Source: Weeksellaceae bacterium (GTDB taxonomy: Bacteria > Bacteroidota > Bacteroidia > Flavobacteriales > Weeksellaceae). From it: DNA of 8,803 nt. Where the stretch lies: assembly GCA_022701475.1 (NCBI GenBank), contig JAKOOI010000482.1, positions 1 to 8,803 of the forward strand, written 5' to 3'. This document shows positions 1-7,215 of the stretch, piece after piece. A program made the translations under genes and the position numbers. Within the stretch, counting starts at the first letter, position 1; every line of letters starts with the position of its first letter. The notes beneath the pieces were generated by a model. The model ran no database searches and had not been told where the DNA came from. It worked only from the letters and a program-made list of their open reading frames with translations.

Positions 1-250
1 AATATCTGTTCTTTAAGGTAAAACGGTATTCCTTTCATATAGAAAGAACGGATAAGATCGTCTGTTTTTCGTCCGACAATTCATCAATCATGGCAAATGC
101 GGAATTCCATCTTCCGGCTGCTCGAACACAGCATGCAGAATAACAAGCTTAAAAAATTTATTCTTCCAAAGTTAATGACCGGATAATAAATGGTCCGGAT
201 TCAGAGTAAAAGTAGAGCGGAAGTATAAAAACGGCGAACCTTCAGCAGGC
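1..250. other. No intact gene; decayed coding-like sequence
   Basis: No long open frame crosses this stretch on either strand. Short stop-interrupted segments look coding-like on the + strand: one frame is open from the window edge to a stop near 149, and another from about 49 to a stop near 174. The second would continue into the frame used by the next entry if one frameshift near 175 is assumed. This pattern fits the 3' part of a gene that has lost its reading frame, but I recognise no family and cannot exclude ordinary intergenic DNA. Confidence 0.3.
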
Positions 251-439
251 ATGCCGGAAGAAGAAGCTTTGCCTCAAAATTTTACGGAAAAATTCCTAAC
301 CCCGCTGCTGATGCGGACCATGGGACACAGTACCGAACAGATGTTCCTGAATTGCATCAATCCCGTAAATCACGCCTGCTTCATCAGCCTGGGGAATTTT
401 TTGAGAAAATCCATGCAGGAGGAACTTAAAGCTGTTTAA
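251..439 (+). CDS. Unrecognised small ORF, possibly the 3' remnant of a broken gene
   Basis: This frame encodes 62 residues from the first ATG, but it is open further upstream, back to a stop at 178, so the ATG may not be a true start. Codon choice (GAA, AAA, CCG, CTG) resembles the real genes of the window, and the product has a normal amino-acid mix with a probable helix at the end. It has no signal peptide, membrane segment or recognisable motif. It runs in the same direction as the efflux operon but stops about 150 bp before its regulator, with the operon's own promoter in between, so it is probably not part of that operon. It could be a tiny real protein, but a truncated gene end seems more likely. 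Confidence 0.3.
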   Translation: MPEEEALPQNFTEKFLTPLLMRTMGHSTEQMFLNCINPVNHACFISLGNFLRKSMQEELKAV

Positions 440-521
440 TATTTATACTTCTAATTATCATTGTTTTACTGGTTTTTAAATACTAATTATTTTAACAGAT
501 ATTAAAAATAAATTAAAAAAA

Positions 522-545
522 TCAATCAATCGTTTGATTTATTGA
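522..545. promoter_or_regulatory. 24-bp imperfect palindrome, probable TetR-family operator
   Basis: Arms TCAATCAATC (522-531) and GATTTATTGA (536-545) are inverted repeats with 9 of 10 positions paired, around a 4-bp centre. Size and symmetry suit a TetR-type dimer. The site covers the -33 box of the promoter of the regulator gene that follows, so bound protein would block RNA polymerase. Palindrome and overlap are seen directly; autorepression is inferred from how TetR regulators usually act. Confidence 0.65.
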
Positions 546-563
546 AAAACGGTTGTAAATTTG
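533..563 (+). promoter_or_regulatory. Bacteroidota-type promoter of the efflux operon
   Basis: TTTG at 533-536 (-33 box) and TAAATTTG at 556-563 (-7 box, consensus TAnnTTTG) are separated by 19 bp, as is standard for the primary sigma factor of this phylum. Transcription should start near 568-570, leaving a leader of about 20 nt before the ATG at 590. The only ribosome-binding hint is TAAGG about 5 nt before the start. Confidence 0.7.
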
Positions 564-589
564 TACCCGTAAAAAATGATAAGGTATAA

Positions 590-1216
590 ATGACATCAAA
601 AGAAGAAAATATTTTGTTTGCTGCTGAGAAGCTTTTTGCCGAAAAAGGGTTTGAAGGGACTTCTACCCGGGAAATAGCCAAAGCAGCTCAGGTAAACATT
701 TCCATGATATCATATTATTTCGGGTCCAAGGAAAAGCTGTATGAAAAGCTGATGGAGTACAGGATGAATGAAGGCCAGTTTTTTTCCAAAGACATTATCG
801 AAAGAACAGATATTAATGAATGGGAGAAGGTTGAAAAGATCGTAGACCAGTTTGCCGGAAGGGTAAGGCATCATAAGTGCTTTTACCGCATCATGCAGCG
901 GGAACAGCTTCATACCCAGAATCCGCAGATCGTAGAATTCCTGAAGCAGACAAAAATCGGTTTTATTTCCATGTACTCTAAAATACTGGAAAGCGGATTG
1001 AAAAAAGGAATTTTTACAAAAAATCCACCGATCTATCTTCTGCATGCCACCGTGAGCGGAACCCTGTTCTACGCATCGAACGGAAAAGAAATGTACAAGG
1101 AATTCCTGAACAACACGGAAGATGGAGATGTTTTTGATGACAGGTATTACACAGAGCTTAATACACACATTAAATATTTATTAAAAGACCTTTTAGGTTA
1201 TGAAGAAAATGAATAA
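590..1216 (+). CDS. TetR/AcrR-family transcriptional regulator, likely repressor of the efflux operon
   Basis: The 208-residue product has the usual TetR length and layout. Residues 5-50 form the N-terminal DNA-binding domain, with the signature helix AEKLFAEKGFEGTSTREIA and the recognition helix around residues 36-44 ending in SYYFGSKEKLY, a hallmark of the family. The rest is a helical ligand-binding and dimerisation domain without a subfamily signature I can name. The gene is first in the operon, behind a promoter whose -33 box lies in a 24-bp palindrome, and overlaps the outer-membrane channel gene by 17 nt. By family knowledge it should bind that operator and release it when an efflux substrate binds. 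The specific ligand cannot be read from the sequence. Confidence 0.93.
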   Translation: MTSKEENILFAAEKLFAEKGFEGTSTREIAKAAQVNISMISYYFGSKEKLYEKLMEYRMNEGQFFSKDIIERTDINEWEKVEKIVDQFAGRVRHHKCFYRIMQREQLHTQNPQIVEFLKQTKIGFISMYSKILESGLKKGIFTKNPPIYLLHATVSGTLFYASNGKEMYKEFLNNTEDGDVFDDRYYTELNTHIKYLLKDLLGYEENE

Positions 1217-2510
1217 CTCCGTTATTGCATTGGCCCTGTTCATAGGGATTGCAAACACAAATGCCCAGGAGAAAAAAACGCTTACGCTGGATGAAGCCGT
1301 TCAGCTGGGCATCCGGAACAGCAAAAACCTGAAGATTGATGCCGCCAAGATTGAGGAAGCCACCGCCGACCTGCTGGAAGCCAAAAACAGGCAGCTGCCG
1401 GAACTGAAAGTTTCAGGAAGCTATCTGTACCTTCCGCTGAAGCCGACAGTCAACATCAAGCTTCCCGGTGTAGCCGGCGGTGGACCGGAAGTCCACCAGG
1501 TTGCTTTCGGCTCAGCCAATCTCAGTGTTCCTGTTTACAGCGGGGGAAGAATAAAATACGGGATCGAATCTGCCAAATACCTGGTGGAAGCCTCAAAACT
1601 GAATACGGAGAACGATAAAACGGCTATTGCCTATAACGTAGCGCAGGCGTATAACAACCTCTTCAAAGCCAACCAGGCGATCCGCGTGCTGGAAGAAAAC
1701 CTTTCCGCTTCCCAGAAAAGGGACGAGACCTTCCTGAAACTTGAAAATAACGGTGTGATCGCAAGAAATGACCGCCTGAAGGCCAACCTTCAGACCTCGA
1801 ATATCGAACTGCAGCTGCTGGAAGCAAAAAACAATTACAATATTGCCGGTATCAATATGGACCTGCTGCTGGGGCTTCCTGAAAGCACGGAGATTGAAGT
1901 GGATCAGAATTACATCGGAGAAGGCGAAGAAGTAAGGCCTGTTGATTTTTATCTTACTGCAGCCCGGGAAAACCGCAGAGACCTTCAGTCCCTGGAGCAG
2001 CAACGGAAAGCGGCAGCTTTGGGAACGAAGTCGGCAAAGGCGGAAAACCTGCCTTCCATTGCTTTCACCGGCGGTTATGTTGCAGCAGATATCCCTAAAT
2101 TCCTTACCGTTTACAATGCGGTCAATGTAGGAGTGGGAATCTCCTATAACCTGTCCAATCTCTGGAAGGAAAACTCTTCCCTGAGACAGTCGCAGGCCCG
2201 GGAAACGCAGCTGGCAGCTACCAATGAACTGCTGAACGATAACATCAAGCTGGAGGTAAACCGGGAATACCAGAACACCGATTACTCCAAAAAAAGAATC
2301 GCTGTTTTTGAAAAATCTGCTGAGCAGGCAAACGAAAATTACAGGATTACCAAAAATAAATATGACAACGGCCTGGCAACGATGACGGAGCTTCTGGATG
2401 CAGATGCCGCACAGATTGCAGCCAACGTAGGGGTCATCAATGCAAAAGCAGATGCTGCACTGGCCTACAGAAAACTATTACAGACAACAGGAACTTTAAC
2501 AATCAAATAA
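1200..2510 (+). CDS. TolC-family outer-membrane efflux channel
   Basis: The 436-residue product starts with a Sec signal peptide (MKKMNNSVIALALFIGIANTNAQ, cleavage probably after NAQ). There is no lipobox cysteine, so it is not an OprM-type lipoprotein. The mature part has two outer membrane efflux protein (OEP) repeats: the first opens with LTLDEAVQLGIRNSKNLKI, and the second ends with the typical NYRITKNKYDNGLATMTELLDA segment. Long alpha-helical hairpins and short strands fit a trimeric channel across the outer membrane and periplasm. Its start lies 17 nt inside the regulator gene, so translation is probably coupled. It is followed after 19 bp by the periplasmic adaptor gene. Role: exit duct of the tripartite pump encoded here. 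Confidence 0.93.
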   Translation: MKKMNNSVIALALFIGIANTNAQEKKTLTLDEAVQLGIRNSKNLKIDAAKIEEATADLLEAKNRQLPELKVSGSYLYLPLKPTVNIKLPGVAGGGPEVHQVAFGSANLSVPVYSGGRIKYGIESAKYLVEASKLNTENDKTAIAYNVAQAYNNLFKANQAIRVLEENLSASQKRDETFLKLENNGVIARNDRLKANLQTSNIELQLLEAKNNYNIAGINMDLLLGLPESTEIEVDQNYIGEGEEVRPVDFYLTAARENRRDLQSLEQQRKAAALGTKSAKAENLPSIAFTGGYVAADIPKFLTVYNAVNVGVGISYNLSNLWKENSSLRQSQARETQLAATNELLNDNIKLEVNREYQNTDYSKKRIAVFEKSAEQANENYRITKNKYDNGLATMTELLDADAAQIAANVGVINAKADAALAYRKLLQTTGTLTIK

Positions 2511-2529
2511 ATTAAGAACGATACCCAAC

Positions 2530-3633
2530 ATGGAAAATAATATTACGCCGGCGGCAGAACCGAAAAAGAAGAAAAGCCTGGTTTTCCCGATTATCCTTGC
2601 GGTTGTTTTAATCGGAGGAGGAATTTACGGATACAATACCTATACTTACGGACAGTCTCATGAGGAAACCGATGATGCCCAGATCGCTTCCAATATGTCT
2701 CCTGTCATTTCCAAGGTTTCAGGATATGTAAAAGAAGTAAAGGTGAAAGACAACCAGATGGTAAAAAAAGGGGATACCCTGGTGATCCTGGATGACAGGG
2801 ATCAGAGAATAGCCCTGCAGCAGGCAGAAGCAGCCCTGGCCACTGCCAAAAGCAACATATCCAATGCGGAAGCTTCCACAACGGCAACTTCCAAAAATAT
2901 CGGTTCTTCAAGAGCGGCCGTTACTACAGCCAACGCACAGATTGAAGCGGCAAGGGTAAACGTATGGAAAACCGGCCAGGATCTGAAAAGATACGCTAAC
3001 CTGGTAAAAGACCACTCGATCACGGAGCAGCAATATGAACAGGCTCTGGCAGCAAAACAGACTGCAGACCGCCAGCTGCAGGTTCTTATTGATCAGAGAA
3101 ACCAGATCGCCGAGCAGACCGGGATTGCTTCTTCCCAGACGGCGGCAAGCTCCCAGCAGATCAGTGTAGCCGGATCCGTAGCCAAGCAAAGGGCGGTAGA
3201 TGTGGAAAACGCAAAACTCAACTTATCATACACTGTTATCGTTGCACCTGAAGACGGATATGTAGGAAAAGTGCCGATCCAGGCCGGACAGTTCCTTCAG
3301 GCCGGAGCCCAGCTTTTTGCCCTGGTAAAAAACGATCAGAAATGGATTGTGGCTAACTTCAAAGAAACCCAGGTGAATAAAATGGTAGAAGGCCAGAAAG
3401 TGAAAATTGAAATCGATGCGTTTCCGGACAGGGAATTTGAAGGGGAGGTAAGTTCATTCTCACCGGCCACAGGAGCTACCTTCTCCATCCTTCCTCCGGA
3501 TAATGCCAGCGGGAACTTCGTAAAAGTGGTACAAAGGCTTCCGGTGAAAATCGACTTTGTGAATCTTGACAAAAAAATAGCCGGCAGGCTAAGAACAGGG
3601 ATGAACGTAAAAGCAGAAGTCTCCTTAAAATAA
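2530..3633 (+). CDS. EmrA/HlyD-family periplasmic adaptor (membrane fusion protein)
   Basis: The 367-residue product has a short Lys-rich cytoplasmic tail, one inner-membrane anchor (about residues 16-35), then the classic adaptor order: a first half lipoyl/barrel segment from about residue 44 (HEETDDAQI, VSGYVKEVKVKDNQMVKKGD), a long Ala/Gln-rich coiled-coil hairpin (about 92-225), the second lipoyl half (VIVAPEDGYVGKVPIQAGQ), and a C-terminal beta-barrel. TDDA near the start and VAPEDGYV after the hairpin are typical of EmrA-like adaptors, which pair with DHA2 antiporters. It links the inner-membrane pump to the TolC-type channel. The partner pump gene comes next but is separated by an unusual 637-bp gap. 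The gene name emrA describes the type; orthology was not tested. Confidence 0.93.
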   Translation: MENNITPAAEPKKKKSLVFPIILAVVLIGGGIYGYNTYTYGQSHEETDDAQIASNMSPVISKVSGYVKEVKVKDNQMVKKGDTLVILDDRDQRIALQQAEAALATAKSNISNAEASTTATSKNIGSSRAAVTTANAQIEAARVNVWKTGQDLKRYANLVKDHSITEQQYEQALAAKQTADRQLQVLIDQRNQIAEQTGIASSQTAASSQQISVAGSVAKQRAVDVENAKLNLSYTVIVAPEDGYVGKVPIQAGQFLQAGAQLFALVKNDQKWIVANFKETQVNKMVEGQKVKIEIDAFPDREFEGEVSSFSPATGATFSILPPDNASGNFVKVVQRLPVKIDFVNLDKKIAGRLRTGMNVKAEVSLK

Positions 3634-3640
3634 TACAGAT

Positions 3641-4013
3641 AAGTGAATTGTCAATGCTGCGGGGGAAAGAAGAGCGCATATGAAGAAGCAAAGAAAATGA
3701 ATCATTGACAATTCCTTTATCATAATATCATAATTTATAAGTGAATTGTCGGTTGCAGGAGAATGCCGGAATGATGAGGTTCGATGAAGATGCAGACTGA
3801 TGACGAAACGGATGTTGCGGAAGAAGATGCTGAGGATCCAGAAATGAAGCGGTGCTGATCATGAAGATGGCTATGGTCGGAGAAAGGTCAGGTATGCAGA
3901 GGGAAATGGAGCAGAAATCTGTAATGAAGAAGTTGGTGCAGAAGAATGTCTGAATGCAGCAGGCCAATAAAAGGCAACGGCAAATAGGTTGGCAGGACGC
4001 TGACAATTCACTT
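3641..4013. repeat. Four alternating inverted copies of GTGAATTGTC around two purine-rich spacers
   Basis: Copies lie at 3641-3655 (forward), 3704-3714 (reverse), 3739-3750 (forward) and 4001-4013 (reverse). The outermost pair is a perfect 13-bp inverted repeat (AAGTGAATTGTCA / TGACAATTCACTT). The first pair is perfect over 11 bp (GAATTGTCAAT / ATTGACAATTC). The first spacer is about 48 bp and the last about 250 bp. Both are clearly purine-rich on the + strand, with ATGAAG recurring five times over the two spacers; a short AT-rich linker separates the two cassettes. The intervals contain no convincing gene. It could be a MITE-like or BIME-like intergenic element inserted between emrA and emrB genes, or a processing or attenuation structure in the operon mRNA. 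Confidence 0.6.
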
Positions 4014-4270
4014 TTTATAAAATATAATTAAAATATGAAAGGTCAGGAAATCCGGATCTTAATGTGAAATTAAAATTCTCAGGAGATAAAGATATGGTCC
4101 ATGAAGTAAGTGCTGAGAAGGCTCCGGCCGGACATCGCATTTTACACGGCCCTAATCTTATTTTCAATCTCAATCTGTTGTAAAAGGATAAAAGTAGGTT
4201 CGTTGTGCTTTTTCCGATCAGAAATTTCCGGATTTTATGATCTCTTTATTTTTTAATACTGAAAAAAACT
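4014..4270 (+). other. Leader region before emrB, no clear gene or promoter
   Basis: The stretch from the inverted-repeat element to the antiporter start contains no exact TAnnTTTG box on the + strand. The one item of note is a 29-codon frame at 4094-4183, with AGGAG eight nt before its ATG. Shine-Dalgarno sites are little used in this phylum, so this is weak evidence of translation. Two tandem TCAATC words (4164-4175) recall half of the operon operator, without symmetry. The antiporter gene is therefore probably transcribed by read-through from the operon promoter, but a non-consensus internal promoter is possible. Confidence 0.35.
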
Positions 4271-5848
4271 ATGCAAGATTCATTAGTAGAATATGGAGCC
4301 AGAAGGGTAATCATTACGATTACGGCTATCCTTTGTGCTCTGCTTGAAATTGTGGACTCCACGATTGTAAACGTTGCCCTCAATGAAATGAAGGGAAACC
4401 TGGGAGCTACTCTTTCGGAAGTGGGTTGGGTGATTACGGCATATGCGATCGGTAACGTAATCATCGTACCGATGACGAGCTGGCTGTCCCAACAGTTTGG
4501 CAGAAGAAACTACTTTGCCGTATCCATTATCATATTTACCGTATTCTCCTTCCTTTGCGGAAACGCAACGAATATCTGGGAACTGGTGTTCTTCAGGCTG
4601 ATGCAGGGAATCGGCGGAGGCGCATTGCTGGTAACTTCCCAGACCATCATTACGGAATCCTATCCGGTGGAAAAAAGGAGTATGGCCCAGGCCATCTATG
4701 GTCTTGGGGTTATTATAGGGCCTACATTAGGTCCGCCGCTCGGTGGGTACATCGTGGACAACTTCAGCTGGCCGTATATTTTCTACATCAATATTCCGAT
4801 CGGGATTGCCGCAACGTTAATGACGCTTCAGTTTGTAAGAAGCCCGAAATATGCCGAAAAACGTAAAGCTTCCGATGTCGACTGGCCGGGAATTGCCCTG
4901 CTTGCAATAACGGTAGGATCATTACAGTACATTCTCGAAAGAGGACATGAAGAAGACTGGTTTGCCAGCGGATGGATTGTGATTTTCACTATATCGGCCG
5001 TTTTAGGTTTTATTCTATTCCTTTGGCGGGAGCTTACGTTCAAATATCCGATTGTGGAACTCCGCGTTTTAAAGAACAGCAACTTAAGAATCGGTACCGT
5101 GATGTCCTTTGTTTTAGGATTCGGACTGTACGGATCGACGTTCATTGTTCCTTTATATACCCAGAGTATATTAGGCTGGACGGCACTTCAGTCGGGCGCA
5201 CTGATGATTCCTGCAGCACTTACCACCGCCTTCATGATGCCGATTATCGGGAGATTGCTGTCTAAAGGGGCAAAACAGCAGATCCTGGTTTCCCTGGGCT
5301 TATTTATTTTCTTTATCTACAGCTTCTGGGGCTATAAAATTCTTACGCCTGATACCGGTAAAGATGCCTTTTTCTGGATGCTGATTGTAAGAGGGGCCGG
5401 GCTCGGTCTTTTATTCATCCCGATCACTTCCCTGTCTCTCAGCACACTGAAAGGGCAGGAGATTGGTCAGGGAGCTGCCTTTACCGGGATGATGAGACAG
5501 CTGGGCGGTTCTTTCGGGATTGCAGGAATCACCACATTCATTGCAAACGCCAGCCAGAAATACAGGGTCAACCTGATTTCCCATCTTGATGAAACGGATC
5601 TTGCCGTTCAGCAAAGACTGCAGGCTTTAAAAGGAAGCTTCATGGCAAAAGGAATGACTCCCGACGCCGCTATGAATGCTGCCTACAAAATGCTCGATCT
5701 TTCCGTCACGAAACAGGCTACCGTGCTCTCTTATATGGATGTCTTTCTCTATCTGGGAGTCATCTTCCTGATCTGTATCCCGTTTATCCTCTTTGTTAAA
5801 GAGCGTAAAAGCAAAGAAAAAATAGATCTCAGCGAAGCAATGCACTAG
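4271..5848 (+). CDS. EmrB/QacA-type (DHA2) multidrug MFS antiporter, 14 TM
   Basis: The 525-residue product is an integral inner-membrane protein of the drug:proton antiporter-2 family. TM1 carries motif D1 (LEIVDSTIVNVAL, with Asp29 buried in the helix). The loop after TM2 has a motif A form (SWLSQQFGRRNYF). TM5 has motif C (GVIIGPTLGPPLGG), the mark of antiporters. Length and hydrophobic spacing fit 14 helices, with a large helical periplasmic loop near the end before the last TM segment. It expels lipophilic or anionic drugs in exchange for protons, working with the adaptor and channel encoded upstream. It is the last gene of the operon and is followed 21 bp later by a strong terminator. 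Substrates cannot be predicted. Confidence 0.94.
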   Translation: MQDSLVEYGARRVIITITAILCALLEIVDSTIVNVALNEMKGNLGATLSEVGWVITAYAIGNVIIVPMTSWLSQQFGRRNYFAVSIIIFTVFSFLCGNATNIWELVFFRLMQGIGGGALLVTSQTIITESYPVEKRSMAQAIYGLGVIIGPTLGPPLGGYIVDNFSWPYIFYINIPIGIAATLMTLQFVRSPKYAEKRKASDVDWPGIALLAITVGSLQYILERGHEEDWFASGWIVIFTISAVLGFILFLWRELTFKYPIVELRVLKNSNLRIGTVMSFVLGFGLYGSTFIVPLYTQSILGWTALQSGALMIPAALTTAFMMPIIGRLLSKGAKQQILVSLGLFIFFIYSFWGYKILTPDTGKDAFFWMLIVRGAGLGLLFIPITSLSLSTLKGQEIGQGAAFTGMMRQLGGSFGIAGITTFIANASQKYRVNLISHLDETDLAVQQRLQALKGSFMAKGMTPDAAMNAAYKMLDLSVTKQATVLSYMDVFLYLGVIFLICIPFILFVKERKSKEKIDLSEAMH

Positions 5849-5869
5849 GCTGATGCCTTAATCATATTT

Positions 5870-5901
5870 ATCTCTTCAACATCCGTTGAAGAGATTTTTT
5901 T
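5870..5901 (+). terminator. Rho-independent terminator of the efflux operon
   Basis: A perfect 11-bp stem, ATCTCTTCAAC (5870-5880) and GTTGAAGAGAT (5885-5895), closes a 4-nt ATCC loop and runs into seven T (5895-5901). It lies 21 bp after the antiporter stop and isolates the operon from the glycosylase gene. Confidence 0.95.
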
Positions 5902-5978
5902 CTGCTGTCCGCAATCCTTACCATCCCCGCAATTTTTTTTATCCGTATTGCTGACAGGCAGTTGTCAATACTTTGCAG

Positions 5979-5986
5979 TAAATTTG
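5979..5986 (+). promoter_or_regulatory. -7 box of the tag promoter
   Basis: TAAATTTG matches TAnnTTTG exactly. A -33 TTG at the usual distance is not evident (the nearest, 5962-5964, is 14 bp away), so this is half a promoter. A transcript starting near 5991 would begin after the alternative TTG start at 5948 and supports the ATG at 6017. Confidence 0.5.
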
Positions 5987-6016
5987 CCAAATAATAAAGC
6001 AAACAAATGTAACGCA

Positions 6017-6568
6017 ATGAGCTACTGCACCATTATTGACACCATGCAGCCTGAAAGCCGCAGGGCGCTTCATAAAAGCTATCACGATTACCGCTACGGA
6101 TTTCCGATCCATGATGACAATGAATTATTCGGGCGGCTGGTGATGGAAATCAACCAGGCGGGCCTCAGCTGGGAGACCATCCTGAAAAAGGAGGAAGGTT
6201 TCCGGAAAGCGTATGATGATTTCGATATCCGGAAAATAGCGGCCTATACTGAAGAAGACCGGGAAAGGCTATTGAATGATTCCGGAATCATCAGGAACAG
6301 GCTGAAGGTGAATGCTGCCATTGAAAATGCACGGACCATTACGCGGCTTCAGCAGGAATTCGGTTCCTTTGAAAAATGGCTGGACCATCACCATCCGAAA
6401 ACGCTTCCGGAGTGGATGAAGCTTTTTAAGAAGACCTTTAAATTTACCGGTGGCGAAATCGTGAATGAATTTCTGATGAGCACCGGCTATCTGAAAGGCT
6501 GCCATGATGAAAGCTGCCCCATACACAAAGAAGTACTTCTGAAAAAGCCGAAATGGCTGGAGGTGTAG
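6017..6568 (+). CDS. tag: DNA-3-methyladenine glycosylase I
   Basis: The 183-residue product is a Tag-family base-excision repair enzyme that removes 3-methyladenine from alkylated DNA in the cytoplasm. The family's zinc ligands can be placed: Cys4 (MSYC), His23 (SYHDYRYG), His163 and Cys167 (CHDESC). The base-recognition segment EINQAGLSW gives Glu44 and Trp52, and the helix-hairpin-helix area contains DSGIIRNRLKVNAAIENA. Length is normal (the E. coli enzyme has 187). The ATG at 6017 is preferred over an in-frame TTG at 5948 because it puts Cys4 at the family position and lies downstream of the -7 box. The gene stands alone after the efflux terminator. A REP element begins 4 bp after its stop. 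Confidence 0.95.
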   Translation: MSYCTIIDTMQPESRRALHKSYHDYRYGFPIHDDNELFGRLVMEINQAGLSWETILKKEEGFRKAYDDFDIRKIAAYTEEDRERLLNDSGIIRNRLKVNAAIENARTITRLQQEFGSFEKWLDHHHPKTLPEWMKLFKKTFKFTGGEIVNEFLMSTGYLKGCHDESCPIHKEVLLKKPKWLEV

Positions 6569-6571
6569 GGG

Positions 6572-6639
6572 AATAGCGGAAATAGCGGATTGCAAATCCG
6601 CTATATCGGTGATGTCGCGGATTTGCAATCCTTGACATC
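6572..6639. repeat. REP pair (BIME-like) downstream of the RAYT gene
   Basis: REP1 (6582-6604) is a perfect palindrome with 10-bp arms ATAGCGGATT / AATCCGCTAT around GCA. Just before it the arm is doubled: AATAGCGGA occurs at 6572-6580 and again at 6581-6589. REP2 (6611-6639) has outer arms GATGTC / GACATC and inner arms GGATT / AATCC around TGC, in the opposite orientation to REP1. The two are 6 bp apart. REP2 contains the last bases of the transposase gene including its stop codon. Confidence 0.85.
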
Positions 6640-7186
6640 ACAACAGCACACAAACCTCCAATGCATATTCCAGCCCCGCATAATTCCGGGCACTGCTGAA
6701 ATAATAATCTTCCGCCTGCGTCACGATTTTCTGTTTCACAGGATTCTGGTGGATATAATTGATTTTCTGTCTGATCCAATGCGCAGAGAATACTTCTTCT
6801 GCATGATAGCCATCTTGCCATACTTTCCACTGCTGGTTGCGGGAGAGATGGCTGCAGGCATTTCCGAACAGGGGAAGCATCCATTCCCGACGGCTTTCAG
6901 GTTCTGATCGGATAAGGCTGATGATCTTTTTGGAGGTGAATTTTTTAAAATCCCGCATGATTTCGGGCAGGGTACAGGTTCCGGCAGCTTTACAGAACAG
7001 GTGAAGGTGGTTAGACATCAGGCAATAGGCAAAGACGGTAAGTCCTTTTTGCATCTGGCAATACCTTAGGGAATCCATAATCGCTGTTTTCTGGGACAAT
7101 CTTGTAAAGACATCGATCCACCCTACCGTGGTAATGGTGATAAAATAGGCGCTGTCTACATTGGAAGCTTTGTACTTTGTGGACAT
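6638..7186 (-). CDS. REP-associated tyrosine transposase (RAYT, Y1 HUH family)
   Basis: The 182-residue product belongs to the IS200/TnpA-REP-like Y1 family, which cuts and joins single-stranded REP hairpins. Residues 13-19 (AYFITIT) form the opening strand. The HUH metal-binding pair is His60 and His62 in YCLMSNHLHL. A basic helix, MRDFKKFTSKKI, follows, and Tyr144 in the conserved YIHQNPVKQKIV block is the probable nucleophile; WQDGYHAEEV before it is also typical. All key residues are present, so the gene may be active. The ATG at 7186 (MSTKYK) is chosen over an in-frame GTG at 7231, which lies inside a REP and would add an unlikely leader. REP palindromes lie on both sides, and the stop codon lies within REP2. 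Confidence 0.92.
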   Translation of the reverse strand: MSTKYKASNVDSAYFITITTVGWIDVFTRLSQKTAIMDSLRYCQMQKGLTVFAYCLMSNHLHLFCKAAGTCTLPEIMRDFKKFTSKKIISLIRSEPESRREWMLPLFGNACSHLSRNQQWKVWQDGYHAEEVFSAHWIRQKINYIHQNPVKQKIVTQAEDYYFSSARNYAGLEYALEVCVLL

Positions 7187-7215
7187 CTGTGTTTTTTTGT
7201 AAAAGTAAGAAAAAG

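Noticed and set aside
3728..4006. 92-codon minus-strand ORF spanning the large inverted-repeat spacer
   Set aside because: Very Cys/Ser/Phe-rich product with no motif; it begins inside one repeat and runs through the other. The open frame is probably a side effect of the purine-rich opposite strand.
4164..4175. Tandem TCAATC words as a second TetR operator before emrB
   Set aside because: Direct rather than inverted repeat, no palindromic partner and no clear promoter close by.
5962..5969. TTGTCAAT resembling the emrA-emrB gap repeat
   Set aside because: Only eight bases, no partner in inverted orientation nearby; probably chance.
5948..6016. Longer start for the glycosylase at an in-frame TTG
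   Set aside because: The extension would lie upstream of the -7 box's start point and would move the family's zinc ligand Cys4 away from the N-terminus.
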